Source: Streptosporangiaceae bacterium
Lineage (GTDB): Bacteria; Actinomycetota; Actinomycetes; Streptosporangiales; Streptosporangiaceae
Length of the DNA: 26,905 nucleotides
NCBI GenBank assembly: GCA_030050125.1
Contig: JASIJN010000091.1
Location: forward strand, 1-26,905
Direction of reading: 5' to 3'
Shown here in pieces: positions 23,444-26,905 of this stretch (the first letter of the stretch is position 1; each line of letters starts with the position of its first letter). The notes under the pieces are model-generated. The model ran no database searches and was not told the DNA's origin. It saw nothing but the letters and a program-made list of their open reading frames with translations. A program made the translations under genes and the position numbers.

Positions 23444-24740
23444 GGAAGCGCTCCGTTGCCAGCCGGTCAAGAATTTCGGTTTCCGCAGCGAGGTTTTCGC
23501 TATCTACTTCCCAGAGGGCATCCATGAGGCAAATCGCTCGATCGGAGTCGTCCAGCTTCGTCCCCGCTTTCACGTGCAGCTTCAGGATCTGAGGCCCGCG
23601 CTCCCCAGCATCGAAACCGATCGAGTCAATCGTTCTTCCTTTTTCGCCGTACTTGCTCAGGAACACGGTTGCTTTCGATGCCGTTCCGTCGCGTAGAGAT
23701 TCCAGTTGTGAAGCTCTTTTCAAGCGCGCCAGGAACTCGTCCCGCCAGAGATCCTCAAGGATCAGGGATTCCGTCCACAGGTCAAGAATGGACTCACCGG
23801 TCAGCGCCTGCACGCTGGCATCGATTAGGCTGCCACCCATCCGTGGATTGATCTCTATGATTTCCCAGCGATCTCTGGCCGCCCAATACTTTGCTTCCAC
23901 ATGGAAGGCGCCCGCCGTCAGGCCCTGTTCTTTCAGCTCAGTGAAGCAACGGGTGACGAACTGTGCCCCCCGGAGAAGGACGCTCTGGCTCACGCTCGTG
24001 GGCGGGCTGATAGACATCGCTTCCAGCGTGGATCTCTGCAGCCGCTCCACCCGCGCTTTTTCCTGTATGCACAGGTGCCAGGCATCGTCGAGCACGATCG
24101 TCTCGAAGCTGAACTCAGGGCCCTCCACGTACTCCTCGGCCAGGAAGTCGTACTGGTCCATGAAGATGGCGCGCATGCGGTGGTCCTTCCGCATTTGCTC
24201 CTGGATCGCCGGCAGATCCTCCAGGTCTTGCAGGTCTTCGAGTATGAAGGCGGCGAAGGACGAGGCGCCGCGCAACGGCTTCACGAACCACTTGACCGAA
24301 GGGTCAAGGGGCGGGATGGCGTGGGGCGCGAGCCGGTGGCAGCGGACGCCGCTCAGCCCGCGCTGAAAGAGGAATTGCCTCAGCTCGTATTTGTTAAGGC
24401 AGAGTTTCAGCGCACCGACCGAGGAGTCGCGCGCCCCCAGCGCCTTGTTGAGGGTGGCCATCCACAGCCGGTACCCTTCGAAGGTCGCGATGGCGGCCTG
24501 GATTGCATAACCGCGGTCGGCGAAATCGCGCACCACGTCGTCGATGTCTGTATCGCTCAAGTCGGGCTCTTCCGTTACCAGGCAATCCGCGAGATAGCGC
24601 CGGCTCTCTTCGAGCGCCTCGGGCATTGCAGGACGGGAGCTTAAGGCGACGAGCGGCAGCCCGAGCCTCGCAGCCGCCTCGCTGGTCTCGCGAGTAAACG
24701 CTTTTCCCTGGTGCATCAATAGCAGCACAGCCCTCTTCAT
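23427..24740 (-). CDS. ATP-grasp carboxylate-amine ligase 3
   Basis: 437 residues, ATG 24740 behind GGAAGAGGTG. Landmarks are a preATP-grasp domain (MKRAVLLLMHQGKAFTRET), LCLNKYELRQFLFQRGL near residue 115, the ATP-binding VKWFVKPLRGASSFAAFIL near 150-168, FLAEEYVEGPEFSFETIV near residue 200, and the metal-binding WEIIEINPRMGGSLIDAS near residue 290. EINPRMGG is the classic ATP-grasp signature of peptide/dipeptide ligases. It is the first gene of operon B. A long leader (~220 bases) carries a DosR-like box. It differs clearly from ligases 1 and 2, so the three probably form different bonds. Confidence 0.9.
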   Translation of the reverse strand: MKRAVLLLMHQGKAFTRETSEAAARLGLPLVALSSRPAMPEALEESRRYLADCLVTEEPDLSDTDIDDVVRDFADRGYAIQAAIATFEGYRLWMATLNKALGARDSSVGALKLCLNKYELRQFLFQRGLSGVRCHRLAPHAIPPLDPSVKWFVKPLRGASSFAAFILEDLQDLEDLPAIQEQMRKDHRMRAIFMDQYDFLAEEYVEGPEFSFETIVLDDAWHLCIQEKARVERLQRSTLEAMSISPPTSVSQSVLLRGAQFVTRCFTELKEQGLTAGAFHVEAKYWAARDRWEIIEINPRMGGSLIDASVQALTGESILDLWTESLILEDLWRDEFLARLKRASQLESLRDGTASKATVFLSKYGEKGRTIDSIGFDAGERGPQILKLHVKAGTKLDDSDRAICLMDALWEVDSENLAAETEILDRLATERFHVRYR

Positions 24741-24887
24741 GTGCGCACCTCTTCCGCCGCGGCCTTGTCAGCACCATGACCGGCAGCGCATACGAGCCTG
24801 GAAGTCAAACGAGACCTGAGTGACTGAGAAGTAGAGAGCAATCGCACCCGGGTTCGGCAAGGAACCCGCGCACCAAGTCCGGCACGG

Positions 24888-24941
24888 CTAGTGTGAATTG
24901 GCGAGAGATTGGTACCCACTGCACTGACGATCTCTAAGCAT
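24888..24941 (-). CDS. possible 17-codon leader ORF of operon B
   Basis: ATG 24941 follows GAGGAGGTGCC, a very strong ribosome-binding site, and the frame ends at TAG after 17 codons (MLRDRQCSGYQSLANSH). It begins about 20 bases downstream of the DosR-like box and its TATTTT element, so a transcript from there would carry it near its 5' end. There is no codon run suggesting attenuation. It may be a regulatory leader peptide or a chance frame; I record it mainly for its ribosome-binding site. Confidence 0.25.
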   Translation of the reverse strand: MLRDRQCSGYQSLANSH

Positions 24942-24963
24942 GGCACCTCCTCTGCGTGCCCAA

Positions 24964-24983
24964 AATAGGACTAAAGTCCTATT
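24964..24983 (-). promoter_or_regulatory. DosR/NarL-like palindromic box upstream of operon B
   Basis: AATAGGACTAAAGTCCTATT is a perfect inverted repeat (9-base arms around AA) and matches 12 of 14 positions of GGGACTWWAGTCCC. It shares 3' flanking sequence (TATTyTGGsCAC on the minus strand) with the box at 12297-12316. It is also divergently upstream of the truncated SnoaL-like gene. The remaining bases of the gap 24741-25115 show nothing else but the small leader ORF. Confidence 0.6.
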
Positions 24984-25115
24984 GAACGATTTTCGTCCGG
25001 GGTGCTGCCCGGGGCTGGTGGAATGGCCCCGGCATCATCCGGGGGCCGGGCGTTGACGGCTTGCCTGGCGGGTCACGCGATAAAGGGAAATAGCCGACGA
25101 TTAGAGGAGCCTGTC

Positions 25116-25292
25116 ATGGCGCATCCGAACGAGGAGGTGGTCCGGCAGGCTTTCGCAGCATACGAACGCGGTGATATCGAGACGCTGCGGAGCCAGTTCC
25201 TCGCCCCGGATATCCGTTGGCACTTCATGAGGCGCAGCCCGCTGGCCGGCCATAGCGCGGCCGTCCTCCGTAGAAGATCCTGGGCCCAGTGA
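25116..25292 (+). pseudogene. SnoaL-like (NTF2-fold) protein, truncated
   Basis: ATG 25116 behind AGAGGAG starts MAHPNEEVVRQAFAAYERGD, then TLRSQFLAPDIRWHF and SPLAGHSAAV, the first ~50 residues of a SnoaL/NTF2-like protein (normally ~110-140 residues). At about 25262 the sequence switches to the 3' end of a minus-strand membrane-protein gene, and the frame stops at 25292. The half-barrel left cannot form the fold. The intact start and ribosome-binding site show it was once a working gene. Confidence 0.7.
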
Positions 25293-25692
25293 GGTAGCCG
25301 AGGCCGGCGGTCACCAGCGCGAGCAGTACCGCCCACAGCATCGCCCACTGCTGGGCCATCCCGGCAAGGCTGACAAGACAAACCAGGCTGACAGATGGCA
25401 CTGCTGTCCCGGCCGCCGCGGTGCATCGGACTGTCTGCCTGCTGCCGGCGATCTGCTTGCGCAGGCTCATGAGTGACAGGCCTCCGGACAGGCCGCTGAT
25501 GGGCCCGGCGAACAGACCGAGCAGCGCGCCAGCGAGGAGGTCTATCAGCCAGTCATCTCCGTGCGGCGGGATCCAGGCGCCGAGGCCGATAGAAGTGACC
25601 GCCCATACAACGGCACCGATGACGGCCCACCGGCGCAGCGAACGCCTCCAGATGCGGCCAGGATCTGGCGCGACTACTACCTGCACATTCAT
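25225..25692 (-). pseudogene. small membrane protein, 3' end replaced
   Basis: ATG 25692 follows AAGGAGCAGGC. The product has about four hydrophobic segments (RWAVIGAVVWAVTSIGLGAW, LLAGALLGLFAGPISGLSGG, VSLVCLVSLAGM, WAVLLALVTAGLGYLTG). After LTGPRIFYGG (about 25262) the last dozen residues are encoded by the antisense of the truncated SnoaL-like gene, so the native C-terminus is missing. I recognise no family. It may still be expressed as a four-helix protein, or may be dead; the junction argues for the latter. Confidence 0.5.
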
Positions 25693-25862
25693 GCCTGCTC
25701 CTTCGGCTGCGTGGCAGCCGCGCCTGCTGCCGGCGCCCTGCGCCCATCAGCCTCCGGCGACAGGTTACTGAGCCTGGATCCAGCCGTAAGGCGCGCGGTC
25801 TGAACGACACGCGGCCATCTCGAGATCACATCCAGCGGCCCAGCCACTTTTTGAAACACGGC

Positions 25863-26831
25863 CTAGTAGCTGGTGCGGGACAGGAAGGTGAGCAGCTCAA
25901 ACGAGCCCGTGTCCCGGCCGGCGGAGGCCGGCAGCAGGTCCCGGTGCAGGTCACAGAGGATCTGCGCCACCGCCAGAGTGACCGGTGCTACACCGGCCTT
26001 GATCTCGAACCAGCGCCAGTCGCCATCCGGGTTCACTTCCAGGAACACCGGTACGTCGGCCCGGAGCAGGAAGTCGAACGCGCCGTAGGACAGCTGCATG
26101 GCGCCGGCCAGCAGCCTGGTCGCCGTGACTACCTGCGGCGGAGGATCCACGGACCGGACGCTGACCCGGTCTTCGGCCAGCCACGGGTCAGCCGGCGTGT
26201 CCTTGCTGACCTCGAATCCGCGCACCTGCCCGGCGACGTAGTAGACGCGCAGCTCGGCATCATGCTCGACGAATTCCTGAACGATCAGCGGCGGGCTGGG
26301 CCGCGGCCCGGTGTCGGGTGCCGGCGGCCGGCCGACTGCGGGAAACACCCCGGTCAGCCGTCCGGGCGTGGCCTCGACGAAGTGCCCGGGCAACGCCTTG
26401 ACCACCATCCGCGAGCCCCGCAAAATGCTCCGCGCCTGTCCCGGATCGGTGGTGATCACCGTCCGCGGCACCGCGATCTGATGCCGCTCGGCGAGCAGTA
26501 GCTGCTCCAGCGGCCCGGCGTGCCGCGGCCGGATGCTCGTGCCGTACACCGCGCTGAGCTGGTCGGCAACGGCCTGCCAGGAGTCCCGCAAGAACAGGTC
26601 GCGCGCAGGGCTGCCCGCGCGCTCGATCGCCTGCACCGAGAAATGCCTGCTCCAGGTGACGGTCGGCCACAGCCAGGTGCCGTTGAGGCGCACCGCGCGC
26701 CGGGCCGGATCGATGAGCAGGTCCACGGCCCCCAGTTCGTCAGCGTTGAGGCGCGCGGACCGGATGCCTGCCGCGGCGAGCAGGCCCTCGACGGCATCGA
26801 GCTCGGCATCGCAGGAGCGGCTGAGCAGCAT
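25863..26831 (-). CDS. ATP-grasp ligase 4 (graspetide-synthetase-like)
   Basis: 322 residues from ATG 26831 (weak ribosome-binding site; an earlier start beyond the window edge cannot be excluded). The layout resembles peptide-maturing ATP-grasp enzymes (MvdC/MvdD, TgmB): an N-terminal domain with WLWPTVTWSRHFS, LLAERHQIAVPRTVITTDP near 112-130, the ATP-binding RMVVKALPGHFVE, IVQEFVEHDAELRVYYVAGQ near 188-207, and the end motif VFLEVNPDGDWRWFEIKAG near 260-278. LEVNPxGxWxWxE is the form typical of this group, which builds ester or amide links between side chains of a ribosomal peptide. No precursor gene is visible in the remaining 74 bases of upstream sequence, and no partner methyltransferase downstream. 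It is unlikely to belong to operon B. Confidence 0.75.
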   Translation of the reverse strand: MLLSRSCDAELDAVEGLLAAAGIRSARLNADELGAVDLLIDPARRAVRLNGTWLWPTVTWSRHFSVQAIERAGSPARDLFLRDSWQAVADQLSAVYGTSIRPRHAGPLEQLLLAERHQIAVPRTVITTDPGQARSILRGSRMVVKALPGHFVEATPGRLTGVFPAVGRPPAPDTGPRPSPPLIVQEFVEHDAELRVYYVAGQVRGFEVSKDTPADPWLAEDRVSVRSVDPPPQVVTATRLLAGAMQLSYGAFDFLLRADVPVFLEVNPDGDWRWFEIKAGVAPVTLAVAQILCDLHRDLLPASAGRDTGSFELLTFLSRTSY

Positions 26832-26905
26832 GATGCACGGGGCGGGCCGGTCGGCGGTCGTGGCTGCCGCGCGCCGGGGTGGCGGCCGTCCCGCACGCGC
26901 CGCGC

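Noticed and set aside
1..26905. Search for CRISPR arrays, tRNA or rRNA genes and insertion sequences
   Set aside because: No regularly spaced repeats, no tRNA-like cloverleaf sequence, no rRNA-like sequence and no transposase motifs or terminal inverted repeats were seen by eye; a dedicated tRNA and IS search would be needed to exclude short or divergent ones.

Overview
The window is high-GC DNA with strong G/C bias at third codon positions, Shine-Dalgarno sequences of the GGAGG type and many GTG starts. A class Ia ribonucleotide reductase operon sits behind a cobalamin riboswitch and NrdR-like boxes. All of this points to a filamentous actinomycete (Streptomycetales/Streptosporangiales-like). 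All assignments come from reading the sequence; no database search was run.

Left flank (1-6.6 kb). This is accessory DNA with several gene remnants: an aldo/keto reductase N-terminus spliced to an alcohol dehydrogenase C-terminus, a frameshifted and truncated SDR gene, and a YdeI/DUF1905 gene with an internal deletion running into a glyoxalase-type fragment. Intact genes here are a TetR regulator with an NAD-dependent epimerase (one operon behind a palindromic operator), a four-EF-hand calcium-binding protein, a secreted protein with three tandem cysteine-paired repeats, and a GtfB-like glycosyltransferase.

Central region (6.9-24.7 kb). I read this as a candidate small-molecule (peptide/amide) biosynthetic locus, with no NRPS or PKS gene in view. 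Almost all genes run on the minus strand. Operon A: ATP-grasp ligase 2 -> DUF1611 P-loop protein -> a leader region with a small Cys-rich ORF -> ATP-grasp ligase 1 -> MFS exporter 1. A short LuxR-type regulator faces the other way, followed by a second, related MFS exporter. Operon B: ATP-grasp ligase 3 -> a small ORF fitted between its neighbours by start/stop overlaps -> heme-oxygenase-like diiron oxidase -> EPSP-synthase-like enolpyruvyl transferase with altered active-site motifs -> PhyH-type Fe(II)/2-oxoglutarate dioxygenase. Both operons carry the same DosR/NarL-like palindrome (core GGACyAAAGTCC) upstream, which suggests common control, perhaps by the local LuxR protein.

Between the operons lies nrdAB (class Ia ribonucleotide reductase) with its tandem NrdR-like boxes and AdoCbl riboswitch, plus a conserved protein of unknown function. 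A perfect 55-bp inverted copy of an internal nrdA segment lies next to MFS 2. The reductase may be a housekeeping gene that the cluster has settled around, or a resistance copy.

Right flank (25-26.9 kb). A truncated SnoaL-like gene abuts a truncated membrane-protein gene tail to tail. At the edge is a fourth ATP-grasp gene resembling ligases that modify ribosomal peptides (graspetide type).

Working model: three carboxylate-amine ligases join amino-acid-like units. The diiron oxidase, enolpyruvyl transferase and 2-oxoglutarate dioxygenase build or tailor an unusual building block, and the MFS pair exports the product. The product cannot be named from the sequence.
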